Below, one piece after another: positions 8,427 to 17,783 of a stretch of DNA of 62,851 bases. How positions within the stretch are numbered: position 1 is the stretch's first letter; each line of letters begins with the position of its first letter. The position numbers and the translations under genes are program-made. Source of the DNA: Bacteroidota bacterium (lineage in GTDB: Bacteria > Bacteroidota > Bacteroidia > Bacteroidales > Bacteroidaceae); NCBI GenBank assembly GCA_023458215.1, contig JAEXAJ010000158.1:1-62851 (forward strand), read 5' to 3'. The notes beneath the pieces are model-generated. The model was not told the origin of the DNA. It saw only the letters and a program-made list of their open reading frames with translations, and searched no databases.

Positions 8427-9680
8427 TTATTTCAATCTTGTTTCTATCTCAAAACCCATACGGCTATTGTGATAAGGACAGTTCCACATGCTCGACTTAG
8501 GCTCTTTGTAACGCGGGGTTCCATCTTCTTCAACGGTACGAAACCACTCGCCATATTCTTTGTCTATCATCCTCGATTTGATAAACTCCCACGTACGGGC
8601 GGCAGCATCGAGGTAAGATTGTTGCCCCGTCAGTTGCCAGGCATTGATACATCCTACTACAGTTTCGGCCTGACACCACCAAGAGGCATCTTTGCGAAGC
8701 TTATCCTTATGCCTTTCGTACATCATGGCCCCCATCGGGTTGATGCCTTCTTTCAGAGAAGCATCCGCCAGTTCTAAAGACACTTTCTTACATCTTTCCA
8801 GTATTTGAGGATCGCCCAAAGCTTCTGCCGCTTCCATCAGTAACCAGGAAGTTTCGATATCATGTCCGTATGAATCAATGTCATCGAGATTATTCCAATC
8901 GGAATCACAATACAGAATCAGATGATGGGTGCGGGGATTGTAGAAATGGGTGCTTACCATATCTATCACTTTGGCAAGACGTTGGCGCAAGCCGTTATCT
9001 CTCCATACTTTATAAAGAGCCGTATAAGCTTCGAGTACATGGATATGGGTATTCATCGTTTTAGTAGCAACCCCCTCTCCATCGTAGCCCAACTTCACAG
9101 GAGTGCCCCACTCACGGGTAAAGGACTCTATGTAACCGTCTTTAACCGGATCTTTGATCTTCCCCTCCATCGTGTAATAAATGTCAATAGCTTTCTGTAG
9201 ACTTTCTACATTGCCGGTTGCCCGGAAGTGCTCGGACAATCCGTAGATAGCGTATGAACATCCGTATGTCTGTTTGTCTGTATCCAATGGAGAGCCATCG
9301 ACTTTTATCAGCCAATAGATTCCGCCATACTGCGGGTCAATGAAATGATCTATAAAATAGCGTTGTGCTCTATCTGCCAGTTCTCGGTAAATGGTATCGC
9401 CATACATGCGATAAGCGGTAGAAAAAGTCCAAAGGATGCGGGCGTTAAGTACACCTCCTTTGGGAGCATCGGCTATGGGAGTGCCGTCACGCTCTAACGA
9501 ACCGTAGAAACCGCCGGCAGGATCTACACTGTACTTCTCCCAAAAAGCAAGGATATTCTCTTTCAAGTCTTTGGTGATTTCATTGTGCAGTGCCCCGGTT
9601 GAAACAGTTTGAGCCTTTACACCGGGAATAGCAAGCAATAACAACATCACCCATAGAGGGACAAAAAGACGGTATTTCAT
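8427..9680 (-). CDS. Cellobiose 2-epimerase-type (AGE superfamily) protein, secreted
   Basis: 417-aa alpha/alpha-barrel protein of the N-acylglucosamine/cellobiose 2-epimerase family, which isomerises the reducing-end glucose of beta-1,4-disaccharides to mannose. Family-typical segments seen are GGFYGSLERDG near the N-terminus, NARILWTFSTAYR, MNTHIHVLEAYTALY, DDIDSYGHDIETSWLL and WWCQAETVVG, the last two supplying the conserved His residues. Unusually for a cytosolic family there is a clear signal peptide (MKYRLFVPLWVMLLLLAIPGVKAQ), so a periplasmic location is expected. It is the first gene of a two-gene unit with the GH30-like gene and has a TACTTTTG -7 box 37 nt upstream. The beta-glucanase neighbours fit cellobiose- or mannobiose-like substrates. 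Confidence 0.85.
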   Translation of the reverse strand: MKYRLFVPLWVMLLLLAIPGVKAQTVSTGALHNEITKDLKENILAFWEKYSVDPAGGFYGSLERDGTPIADAPKGGVLNARILWTFSTAYRMYGDTIYRELADRAQRYFIDHFIDPQYGGIYWLIKVDGSPLDTDKQTYGCSYAIYGLSEHFRATGNVESLQKAIDIYYTMEGKIKDPVKDGYIESFTREWGTPVKLGYDGEGVATKTMNTHIHVLEAYTALYKVWRDNGLRQRLAKVIDMVSTHFYNPRTHHLILYCDSDWNNLDDIDSYGHDIETSWLLMEAAEALGDPQILERCKKVSLELADASLKEGINPMGAMMYERHKDKLRKDASWWCQAETVVGCINAWQLTGQQSYLDAAARTWEFIKSRMIDKEYGEWFRTVEEDGTPRYKEPKSSMWNCPYHNSRMGFEIETRLK

Positions 9681-9717
9681 AATAAGATGTATTTAAGTTC
9701 TCTGCGGTGAAATATCA

Positions 9718-9767
9718 CAAAAGTAAGGCTTTTTCGGGTCTTATCCATTGCCGACAGGCTTTTTCGG
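9718..9767 (-). promoter_or_regulatory. Promoter of epimerase/GH30 unit with 11-bp direct repeats
   Basis: The -7 box TACTTTTG (minus strand) is at 9718-9725. Two identical copies of GGCTTTTTCGG (plus-strand reading) start at 9727 and 9757, exactly 30 bp apart. No -33 box is evident between them. Direct repeats three helical turns apart just upstream of a weak promoter are what an AraC-type activator site would look like; the divergent HTCS at 9909 is the obvious candidate regulator. Confidence 0.6.
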
Positions 9768-9876
9768 AGGTAGTAATTGTAACCAAATACGGGATAATTT
9801 GAATACTACCCCCAAATACAAGCATTATGGAGGCGTTATTAGCCCTTCAGAACTTTCACATCTTGCAAATTTTAAG

Positions 9877-9884
9877 TAGGTTTG
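9877..9884 (+). promoter_or_regulatory. Promoter -7 box (TAGGTTTG) of the second HTCS gene
   Basis: TAGGTTTG matches TAnnTTTG and is followed by GCGC. TTTC at 9854-9857 lies 19 nt upstream as an approximate -33 element. The start codon is 24 nt downstream. Confidence 0.6.
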
Positions 9885-9908
9885 CGCTATGATTAAGTTA
9901 ATCACGCC

Positions 9909-12900
9909 ATGAACTCATCCGCTACATCCTTTATATACCGACTGGTGCTACTATTCAGCATACTGCTTCCTTATTATGCTCAGGCAAATCCGACGGAACA
10001 AAGCATTATCATGTTCAGGCAATTGTCTACCACCGAAGGGCTTTCAAACAACAGTATCTTCGCCTTGTGCCGCGACAGCCGGGGATTTCTTTGGATAGGA
10101 ACAGCTTCCGGCCTCAACCGTTATGACTCTTATACCTTCCAACACTACTACCAGGGTATTGATAACTTGCCTGATAATAATATCACAGACATCTTCGAAG
10201 ACTGGAAAGGCAATATATGGGTGTCTACCGACGAAGGAATCGCCATTTACGACTACCAGACGGGTAAGTTCAACCGGAATAGCGAGGACGAACTTCTGCA
10301 ACTCAGCATCTCCTGCGATACCATCCCCAAAGCCGGAATGGACCCCAAGAAGAAATACTTCTGGGCTTACGATAAAAGCAAGATATACCTGTACGATCCT
10401 CAGCAGAAGATGACGAAGTTTTATCCTTTGGTAGATACCTCCGTCACCAAGTTGTTTGTCACCGATGAGTACATCTATTCCATTTATGACAGCGGAAAGC
10501 TATTCTTCACCAATATCAATTCGTCTCTTACCCAAGAGATTCACATCCCCGCCCAGTACAACAAATACCTTGAAAAGCACTTGCCCCGGGTATATATCGA
10601 CAACAACGGCGGTATTTGGATCTACACCTTCCAGAACAGCCTGCTCCTCTACAAGAAGAACCGGCAGGCAGACTGGGAAGAGATAAAGCTACCCATCCAC
10701 ACCGAACAATTCAACCGCATACGTACCATAGACGAAGACAAGAACGGCAATATCTGGCTTATTACCAGCCACCTGGGAGCGTTCATCTATCAGCCGCAAT
10801 CGCGTACGCTGACCAACTTATCACACGACCCGCTGCAATCGCATACCCTGGCAAGCAATAACCTGAGTGCCATCCACATCGACCGCGAAGGTATTGTATG
10901 GATTGGCAACTTCAAGCGGGGCCTATCGTACTACGTTCCTCAATCGCAAGTATTCACCAACCAACGGTTATGGCAATACAGCGATATGATATCCTTTTGC
11001 GAAGACTCCCTCTCCATCTGGTATGGCACGGATGGCGGCGGACTGATGCGCCAAACCTTGGACTCCCCACTACCCGAACGCATTCCAACGCCCGCCAACG
11101 TCATCGTCAACATCAAAAAGGATTATAAAGGCAGGCTTTGGCTGGGAACCTTCCAAAACGGACTGATATGCTACGATCATGGAAAGATAACGCAGTACAC
11201 CAACGAAAACAGCGGACTACTGGGCAACGACATCTACGGCATACAGCCCGACAAAGAAGGTAATATATGGATAGGAACACTGGAGGGTTGCATCCAAACG
11301 CTGGATGTAAAGACCCAACAGTTCCGCACGATTTTCAATATGCAGGGCAAGATAAACATCAGAGACTTGCAGTTTGCCGATGAAGACCATCTGTATGTAG
11401 CCACTTCAGCGGGTTTGATGATAGCCAATATCAAGAACAACCAGTGCCGGTTTATCAGCCACAACCGTAAGAATACACAGGAGCTGAAAAGACAAACGTT
11501 ATACGCCATTTACAAAGACCATCGCAACATCCTTTGGCTGGGCGGCACCCAGGGTTTGTCTTATTGGAACCTCGACACCGACAGCATCCACCACATTGAC
11601 CACAGCAACGGATTGCCCGCCAATATGGTAACAGCCATCTGCGAAGACAATAACCACCAAATGTGGATAGGCACCTGCAACGGCATTACCCGTATCAACC
11701 TGACACAGAAGTCCCCTTCGGTGAGTAATTATGATGTGAACGACGGTATCTTGTCCAACAACGTCAACGACCGTGCGCTCTATAAACTAAAGAACGGAAA
11801 CATACTCGTGGGAACTTCCAACGGATACAGCACCATTACCCCGCAGGAAATAGTGCACGACGACTACAACGCGCAGGTATATCTGACAGGGATAGAACCC
11901 AAATACCACCCCTTATCGGAGATGCTGAACGGCAAATCGCCCGAATGTGCCACAGAAGTGATTCTCGAAGAGGGCTTGCCCTTCTTCCAACTCCAGTTCT
12001 CCACACTGGATTTCGTGGAGCCGGGCAAAGTGCGTTATGCCTACCGCATCAAAGGACAGCAATCGGACTGGAACTATACCACCAGCAACCAGATAGATTT
12101 CTCGATGCTACCTGCCGGCACTTACGAACTACAAGTGAAAGCATGCAACTCCGAGTACAGGTGGTCGCCCAACATCAAGACCATTAGCATCCGCATACTG
12201 CCGCCTTGGTACAAAACGTGGTGGGCCTTGTCGGGCTATCTCATGATTGCCGCATTGGTAGGATGGAGCATTATCACCTACTACCGCTCCCGCCGTAAAG
12301 AGCTCGCCCTACAGAAAGCCGCCGAACAGGAGAACGAACGCCAACAGAAGATTACGGATATGAAAATGCAGTTCTTCGCCAACATAAGCCACGAACTGCG
12401 CACTCCGCTATCACTCATTATCAATCCGTTGGAAGAGTTCCTGAGCAAATATCCCCAATATAAGAACACCTTATTATATACTGCCCAAAACAACGCCAGG
12501 TATCTGCTGGAACTTATCAACCAGTTGCTCGACTTCCGCAAGCTCGATGCAAACGGGGAGACGATGCACTACATGCACGGAGATATCGTAAGCCTGGTGA
12601 AAGACCAGTTCCAAGCTTTCGACAGCGTTGCCCGCAAGCGGGAGATAGACTACCGCATCCTCAATCCGCAGCCCAATATACAGATGGACTTCGACTACGA
12701 TAAAGTCCGGAAGATTGTGATGAATATCCTCTCCAACGCCTTCAAGTTTACGGGGAATAAGGGTAGCATCGAGATCAATATCCATACGGAAGGCAGCAAT
12801 CTCATCATGCAGTTCAGCGACACCGGATGTGGGATAGACGAAGCCCGGCAGAAGAAGATCTTCGAATGCTTCTACCAGGCGGAGCAACAAGAAAGTCCGC

Positions 12901-13874
12901 AAGGGGGCAGCGGCATCGGTTTGTATCTCGTGGCCGAATACGTAAAGATGCACAAAGGGAGTATTCAGGTTTCTGCCAACAGTCCCCACGGAAGCATCTT
13001 CACCATCAGCCTGCCGATGCATGCCACCGCACAACCTCAGATACAGGGGCAGCAAGCTGTGGAGGATACCCGCCAAGCGGAACAACCCGGCAGTAGTAGT
13101 AACGAGCAGAACTATACCATCCTCCTGGTAGACGACAACTATGATTTCCTCGACTTCCTAAGCGCCTGCCTTTCTACGAGCTACAACGTGTTGAAGGCCA
13201 TGAACGGGCTCGAAGCGCTGGAAGTATTGAATACCGAAAACGTCGATATCATCATCAGTGACGTGATGATGCCCCGGATGAACGGGCTGGAACTCTGCAC
13301 GGCCATCAAGAGCGACATCCGCATTTCACACATCCCCGTCATCCTGCTCACCGCCAAAGCCAGCGAAGAATATCAGCTGGAAGGCCTCAACATGGGTGCC
13401 GACGACTACGTCACCAAGCCCTTCAACATGGAAGTCCTGAAACTGCGTATCAGCAAGCTGATAGAGAACAGCTTGAAGAAGCACGAACTCTTCAACGAGC
13501 AGATGAAGATAGAGCCCAGCCGCATCACCATCACACCGCTCGACCGGCAGTTTGTAGAGAAGGCCATCCGGATTGTGGAAGACAACCTCACGAACGCCGA
13601 GTTCTCCGTCGAGGAGCTGGCGGGACAATTGAATATTTCGCGCGGCTATCTTTATAAGAAGATGGTGAAGATTACAGGAAAGACCTCACTCGAATTCATT
13701 AAAGTGATCCGCATGAAGCGGGCGCAGCAACTGCTGGCCGAAAGTCAGATGCAGGTAGCCGAGATAGCCTATATGCTTGGATATAACTCGCCCAAAATCT
13801 TCACCAAGCACTTCAAGGAAGAGTTCGGCGTAAGTCCTTCGGAGTTCATGCGTAACCAAAAGGGTACAAATTAG
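9909..13874 (+). CDS. Hybrid two-component system regulator (HTCS), copy 2
   Basis: 1321-aa HTCS with the same plan as the copy at 2128: signal peptide ending near YYAQA, Reg_prop beta-propeller, Y_Y_Y domain, one membrane helix (about 770-792), HisKA with FFANISHELRTPLS (His828), HATPase (DTGCGID, GSGIGL), receiver with SDVMMPRMNG (Asp1118) and VTKPF, and AraC HTH (about 1215-1318). All key residues are intact. Kinase, receiver and DNA-binding parts are very close to copy 1, while the propeller differs more, as expected if the copies sense different ligands. It faces away from the epimerase/GH30 unit and is followed 116 bp downstream by the GH9 gene in the same direction. Likely targets are those two units. 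Confidence 0.95.
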   Translation: MNSSATSFIYRLVLLFSILLPYYAQANPTEQSIIMFRQLSTTEGLSNNSIFALCRDSRGFLWIGTASGLNRYDSYTFQHYYQGIDNLPDNNITDIFEDWKGNIWVSTDEGIAIYDYQTGKFNRNSEDELLQLSISCDTIPKAGMDPKKKYFWAYDKSKIYLYDPQQKMTKFYPLVDTSVTKLFVTDEYIYSIYDSGKLFFTNINSSLTQEIHIPAQYNKYLEKHLPRVYIDNNGGIWIYTFQNSLLLYKKNRQADWEEIKLPIHTEQFNRIRTIDEDKNGNIWLITSHLGAFIYQPQSRTLTNLSHDPLQSHTLASNNLSAIHIDREGIVWIGNFKRGLSYYVPQSQVFTNQRLWQYSDMISFCEDSLSIWYGTDGGGLMRQTLDSPLPERIPTPANVIVNIKKDYKGRLWLGTFQNGLICYDHGKITQYTNENSGLLGNDIYGIQPDKEGNIWIGTLEGCIQTLDVKTQQFRTIFNMQGKINIRDLQFADEDHLYVATSAGLMIANIKNNQCRFISHNRKNTQELKRQTLYAIYKDHRNILWLGGTQGLSYWNLDTDSIHHIDHSNGLPANMVTAICEDNNHQMWIGTCNGITRINLTQKSPSVSNYDVNDGILSNNVNDRALYKLKNGNILVGTSNGYSTITPQEIVHDDYNAQVYLTGIEPKYHPLSEMLNGKSPECATEVILEEGLPFFQLQFSTLDFVEPGKVRYAYRIKGQQSDWNYTTSNQIDFSMLPAGTYELQVKACNSEYRWSPNIKTISIRILPPWYKTWWALSGYLMIAALVGWSIITYYRSRRKELALQKAAEQENERQQKITDMKMQFFANISHELRTPLSLIINPLEEFLSKYPQYKNTLLYTAQNNARYLLELINQLLDFRKLDANGETMHYMHGDIVSLVKDQFQAFDSVARKREIDYRILNPQPNIQMDFDYDKVRKIVMNILSNAFKFTGNKGSIEINIHTEGSNLIMQFSDTGCGIDEARQKKIFECFYQAEQQESPQGGSGIGLYLVAEYVKMHKGSIQVSANSPHGSIFTISLPMHATAQPQIQGQQAVEDTRQAEQPGSSSNEQNYTILLVDDNYDFLDFLSACLSTSYNVLKAMNGLEALEVLNTENVDIIISDVMMPRMNGLELCTAIKSDIRISHIPVILLTAKASEEYQLEGLNMGADDYVTKPFNMEVLKLRISKLIENSLKKHELFNEQMKIEPSRITITPLDRQFVEKAIRIVEDNLTNAEFSVEELAGQLNISRGYLYKKMVKITGKTSLEFIKVIRMKRAQQLLAESQMQVAEIAYMLGYNSPKIFTKHFKEEFGVSPSEFMRNQKGTN

Positions 13875-13990
13875 TTGGAATACTGGTACTAAACACATTT
13901 CATCACGTTATTGTCTACAAACCATCACCCTCACTGTCTCACGAAGTGCGTACATTAGCGGAGAAATCAGTAACTCTAATAAGACATACT

Positions 13991-16525
13991 ATGAGAAAGA
14001 AACATTTCGTACTTGCATCGGCTCTCGCCTGCTTGTTCACTTGCGGTGCTTTGCATGCTCAGGACTTCCGGTTGACGCCCTCCGGTTATTTCAAGAACCA
14101 AGGAGTGGATGTAATGGCTTTCGACGACATCTACCCCGAAGGACATCAGGGCGGCGTTTGTATCATCATGAACGGACACCGCGTAGCAACCAACGGAGAC
14201 ATCCGCCTCGAAGCCACCCCCGGACAGTGGCAGCCCGTGCCCAAGCAATTGGATCGCAAGCTGGGCGACAACAGCATCACCGCCACGCTGTGTTACCCCG
14301 ACTCCTCACGCCACCTCACGGGGTTTAACCCGATGATTTATCCCGACCTCAATCTGAAATATACCGTAAAGGTGGAAGCCAAAGGAAAGAACATCGAGGT
14401 GACCGTAGACCTGGATCGTCCTATTCCCGAAAAGTTCATCGGCAAGGTAGGATTCAACTTTGAGTTCTTCCCCGGCTCCTTGTTTGGCAAGCCCTGGCTC
14501 ATGGATAATAAGAGCGGCATCTATCCGCAACAGCCCAACTCTCCCTTGTTGACAACACAACCCAATCATCTACATACGGGCAATTACCACGATGGTAAAA
14601 GCCCCCTCGCCGATTATGACAAGCTGATAGGCAAAGGATATAGTCCTATTGTAGCGGACGATATCATCAGCGAACCATACGCCGTAGGAACAAAGTTCAC
14701 TTCCCGCCCCGACGATCCAACCAACAAAGTAACGATCGAATCGCTGAACGGCGACCTGCAACTCTTTGACGGACGCATGAACCACAACAACGGCTGGTTC
14801 GTACTGCGCAGCAACATCAAACCCGGCGTTACCAAAGGCGCAGTGAAGTGGATCATCACCCCGAACGTGGTTGCCGACTGGATGTACCAGCCCGTCATTC
14901 AGACTTCACAGATAGGTTATCATCCCGCACAAGACAAAGAAGCCGTTATCGAGATGGATATTCGGGATAACCGCCGGCAATCAGCACAAGTTATCCGTAT
15001 CGATGCAGACAAAGAGAACATCGTTAAGACCGTAGCCCCCGCAAACTGGGGAAAGTTCCTGAGATATAACTATCTGAAAGTAGACTTTACCGACGTGAAA
15101 GAACCGGGACTGTATAAGATTAAGTACGGCGACTCCACTTCGCCCATCTTCCGTATCGACAGTGATGTATACGCCCGTGGCGTATGGCAACCGGTACTCG
15201 AATACTTTCTGCCCGTACAAATGTGTCACATGCGTGTGAACGAGAAGTACCGTGTATGGCATGACTTCTGCCACATGGACGACGCTCAGATGGCGCCTGC
15301 CCACAACCACATCGACGGTTACGACCAAAAAGCGGGTCTGTCTAAGTTCAAGCCGGGTGAAATCGTCCCGGGAGTGAACATCGGCGGATGGCACGATGCG
15401 GGCGACTTTGACCTGCGAATAGAGTCGCAAGCCGGAGAATCTTATATCCTGGCATTGGCTTACGAGGCCTTCCGTCCGGAGATCGACGTTACTTCCATCG
15501 ACCAGATAAATCGTATCACCGAGATTCATCAGCCCGATGGAAAGAATGACTTGCTGCAACAAGTGGAGAATGGTGCGCTCACGGTTGTTAACGGTTATCT
15601 CGCCTTAGGACGCCTGTACCGGGGTATTATCTGCAATGACCTGCGCCAGTATGTTCTATTAGGCGATGCTTCCGCCATGACCGACGGCAAGATAGGCACG
15701 AGCGACGACCGCTGGATATTTACCGAAGATAATCCGGGACGCGAGCTCTCTACAGCCGCACAGCTTGCCGCCACTTCCCGCGTATTGAAAGGCTTCAACG
15801 ATACATTGAGCGTACATTGCCTCAACATCGCCCGCCAAATCTACGCCACCACCGCCACCAGCAACAACCGGACGCTTTCTCCAAAGATTCAGGCAGCCGT
15901 AGAGCTTTACCTCACCACCGGCGAACAACCGTATATGGACTTCTTGCTGGCCAATCAGGAGGCTATTATCAAGCAAATAGCACGTACCGGCTGGTACACC
16001 GCCCGCGTGGAGAAACAGTTTGCACAAATGAAGAACAAGAAAGCGAAAGCCTTCTCCACCGCCTTCCGCAAAGCGCTTGCCGACTACGAGAAGGAGTTGA
16101 ACAAGCAAGTTCAGGAAACTCCTTACGGCATTCCTTACCGTCCGCACATTTGGGGTGCAGGCTGGGATATCCAACGCTTCGGTTTCGAACATTACTTCCT
16201 GACAACGGCCTATCCCGAAATATTCCCGAGCGCGCCTGTGTTCAGTGCACTTAACTTTATTCTAGGATGTCATCCGGGCTCCAACCAAGCTTCCTTTGCC
16301 TCGGGTGTCGGCGCTCAATCGGCAACGGTAGGTTATGGTTTGAACCGTGCGGACTGGTCGTACATTCCGGGTGGAGTGATCTCGGGCACGGCACTGATCC
16401 GTCCTGACTTCCCGGAACTGCTCACGTTCCCCTTCTTGTGGCAGCAAACGGAATATGTACTGGGTGGAGGGTCTTCACACTATATGTTCCTGGTACTGGC
16501 AGCACAACAATTGCTGGACAAGTAA
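13991..16525 (+). CDS. GH9 cellulase-type endoglucanase with long N-terminal region
   Basis: Secreted GH9 protein of 844 aa, expected to hydrolyse beta-1,4-glucan links. The start is placed at ATG 13991 (MRKKHFVLASALACLFTCGALHA, a good signal peptide); an in-frame ATG at 13946 would put 15 polar residues first. About 310 residues of beta-rich sequence precede the Ig-like CelD_N domain (QIGYHPAQDKEAVI) and the alpha6/alpha6 barrel. Catalytic Asp469 and Asp472 are seen in GGWHDAGDFD. The general acid is probably Glu821 in WQQTEYVLGGG, where canonical GH9 enzymes have NEVAINWNA, so this belongs to a divergent subgroup. The conserved LGCHPGSNQASFASGVG segment replaces the usual GRNATG-type loop. 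It is downstream of HTCS copy 2 and likely co-regulated. Confidence 0.9.
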   Translation: MRKKHFVLASALACLFTCGALHAQDFRLTPSGYFKNQGVDVMAFDDIYPEGHQGGVCIIMNGHRVATNGDIRLEATPGQWQPVPKQLDRKLGDNSITATLCYPDSSRHLTGFNPMIYPDLNLKYTVKVEAKGKNIEVTVDLDRPIPEKFIGKVGFNFEFFPGSLFGKPWLMDNKSGIYPQQPNSPLLTTQPNHLHTGNYHDGKSPLADYDKLIGKGYSPIVADDIISEPYAVGTKFTSRPDDPTNKVTIESLNGDLQLFDGRMNHNNGWFVLRSNIKPGVTKGAVKWIITPNVVADWMYQPVIQTSQIGYHPAQDKEAVIEMDIRDNRRQSAQVIRIDADKENIVKTVAPANWGKFLRYNYLKVDFTDVKEPGLYKIKYGDSTSPIFRIDSDVYARGVWQPVLEYFLPVQMCHMRVNEKYRVWHDFCHMDDAQMAPAHNHIDGYDQKAGLSKFKPGEIVPGVNIGGWHDAGDFDLRIESQAGESYILALAYEAFRPEIDVTSIDQINRITEIHQPDGKNDLLQQVENGALTVVNGYLALGRLYRGIICNDLRQYVLLGDASAMTDGKIGTSDDRWIFTEDNPGRELSTAAQLAATSRVLKGFNDTLSVHCLNIARQIYATTATSNNRTLSPKIQAAVELYLTTGEQPYMDFLLANQEAIIKQIARTGWYTARVEKQFAQMKNKKAKAFSTAFRKALADYEKELNKQVQETPYGIPYRPHIWGAGWDIQRFGFEHYFLTTAYPEIFPSAPVFSALNFILGCHPGSNQASFASGVGAQSATVGYGLNRADWSYIPGGVISGTALIRPDFPELLTFPFLWQQTEYVLGGGSSHYMFLVLAAQQLLDK

Positions 16526-16558
16526 GCTATTGTTTCCGGCACAAATATGCCGCTGTTA

Positions 16559-16646
16559 TTCCCGGCTTGTTGGGAAGCTTTTCCCAACAAGCCGGGAAAG
16601 TCTTCCCAAGCTGTTGGGAACAACTTCCCAGCAGCTTGGGAAAACC
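16559..16646. repeat. Four-unit 22-bp array forming two tandem hairpins (array B)
   Basis: Four exact 22-bp units start at 16559, 16581, 16603 and 16625, each an 18-bp core TTCCC-N8-GGGAA plus 4 nt. Unit 2 (TTCCCAACAAGCCGGGAA) is the exact reverse complement of unit 1 (TTCCCGGCTTGTTGGGAA). Unit 4 is the reverse complement of unit 3 with one difference. The RNA would form two successive 18-bp stems with 4-nt loops, 33 nt after the GH9 stop codon. No T-run follows, so it is not a standard intrinsic terminator, though a role in 3'-end formation or mRNA stability is possible. Confidence 0.9.
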
Positions 16647-16892
16647 TGACAAACTCCTCATTAATATTTTAGAGTTACCACCCTACCCGTCCGTACAAAA
16701 GCAGGGTGTTTCATTCACCAATAGATGTAATTTCATTCATCCCCTTCATCCACTCAAAACACCTCTTTTTTTCTCCCCCTTACAGTGCTTGCCTATTCTC
16801 ATTCAGACTCCTAATAAACAACACATTACGCTTCATTTACGCTCCATTAATTTGTCCCCCCGCCCCATTCTGGTACCTATAGAATTTATCTC
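16647..16892. other. Remainder of the GH9/lipoprotein gap
   Basis: Pyrimidine-rich on the plus strand, with runs such as CCCCTTCATCC and TTTTTTTCTCCCCC. No ORF or repeat was recognised between array B and the promoter box at 16893. Confidence 0.5.
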
Positions 16893-16900
16893 TACTTTTG
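16893..16900 (+). promoter_or_regulatory. Promoter -7 box (TACTTTTG) of the DUF1266-like lipoprotein gene
   Basis: A perfect TAnnTTTG match 41 nt before the start codon at 16942. No convincing -33 box. Confidence 0.6.
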
Positions 16901-16941
16901 CCTGCGACATTTCAATTAATCACTAATTTCAATTTTAGACA

Positions 16942-17751
16942 ATGAAACAAGCACATCAGTTTCAACTTATGTTATTGGCAGCAGTATTGCTGCTCTCTTC
17001 CTGTGGAGGACAATCGGACAAACGAGTTATTAAAGACGAAAGACTGGCAAGCTACATGCTGGCAGGTGTATATACCTTGACCGGCTATGAAGGAGAGGCG
17101 GAAGGAACCGTCAAAATGTTCAAGGAAAACCTGCCCGATACCTTAGCAAGCGATTTCCTTTCTCAAATGCAAGAGGGGTATACCTACCTGCTTATTTTCC
17201 CTTTCAAGGAAGGTCACTCCAAATCGGACATCATGCGCGAATTGAAGAATTCATGGGGCATAGAAAACAAAGAAGACCTGCTGACAACCCTGAACGAACT
17301 GAAAGACGGACTACACCAACCTAAATTCGAGAAATGCATGCAAGCCGTAAAAGAGAACGGAGGAAGAGAAGCGGATATCAACTCCATCGACCTCGCCAAA
17401 TATGACGTAGACAAAGAGGACGTGGAGTTCATTATAAAGAACTTCGACACCATCTCCCCCTCCGGCATCAAGGCATGGGACTACTCCCGCTACGCCAACA
17501 ATGTGAACATGGCTCAAGGCGCCGGACTGCTGACCGAAGACGAATGTGACACCCTGATGGAAGACTTACTGACTACCGTTCGTGCCAACTACAGCGATTG
17601 GAAGACCTATTTTGCCGACTTCGACATGGGACGCCGTTTCTGGGGAGGTGACACAGAAAACGCCGAAATGTTCAGCCGTAACGCAGCCTTGCTGGGTTCT
17701 GATAACAGTTACCTCATCTATAAATACATCCCGCTACAAGCAGCAGAATAA
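16942..17751 (+). CDS. DUF1266-like lipoprotein
   Basis: 269-aa exported lipoprotein of unknown function. The N-terminus MKQAHQFQLMLLAAVLLLSSCGG has a clear lipobox with Cys21. The mature part carries a pattern I associate with DUF1266: LKNSWGIENKEDLLTTLNEL, then AWDYSRYANNVNMAQGAGLLTEDEC, then a WKTYFADFDMGRRFWGG stretch. DUF1266 proteins have no established biochemical role. The gene has its own promoter box and is followed 32 bp later by another unknown gene in the same direction, so the two may be co-transcribed. No functional link to the flanking glycan genes is evident. Confidence 0.75.
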   Translation: MKQAHQFQLMLLAAVLLLSSCGGQSDKRVIKDERLASYMLAGVYTLTGYEGEAEGTVKMFKENLPDTLASDFLSQMQEGYTYLLIFPFKEGHSKSDIMRELKNSWGIENKEDLLTTLNELKDGLHQPKFEKCMQAVKENGGREADINSIDLAKYDVDKEDVEFIIKNFDTISPSGIKAWDYSRYANNVNMAQGAGLLTEDECDTLMEDLLTTVRANYSDWKTYFADFDMGRRFWGGDTENAEMFSRNAALLGSDNSYLIYKYIPLQAAE

Positions 17752-17783
17752 ACAGTATTCGTTAACCCCAAAAATACAGACTT

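Noticed and set aside
12474..13085. 203-codon minus-strand open frame
   Set aside because: Antisense to the kinase domain of the second HTCS, with no start context or motif.
16559..16646. Ordinary rho-independent terminator
   Set aside because: The stems are strong but no T-run follows either hairpin on the plus strand; termination by another route is not excluded.
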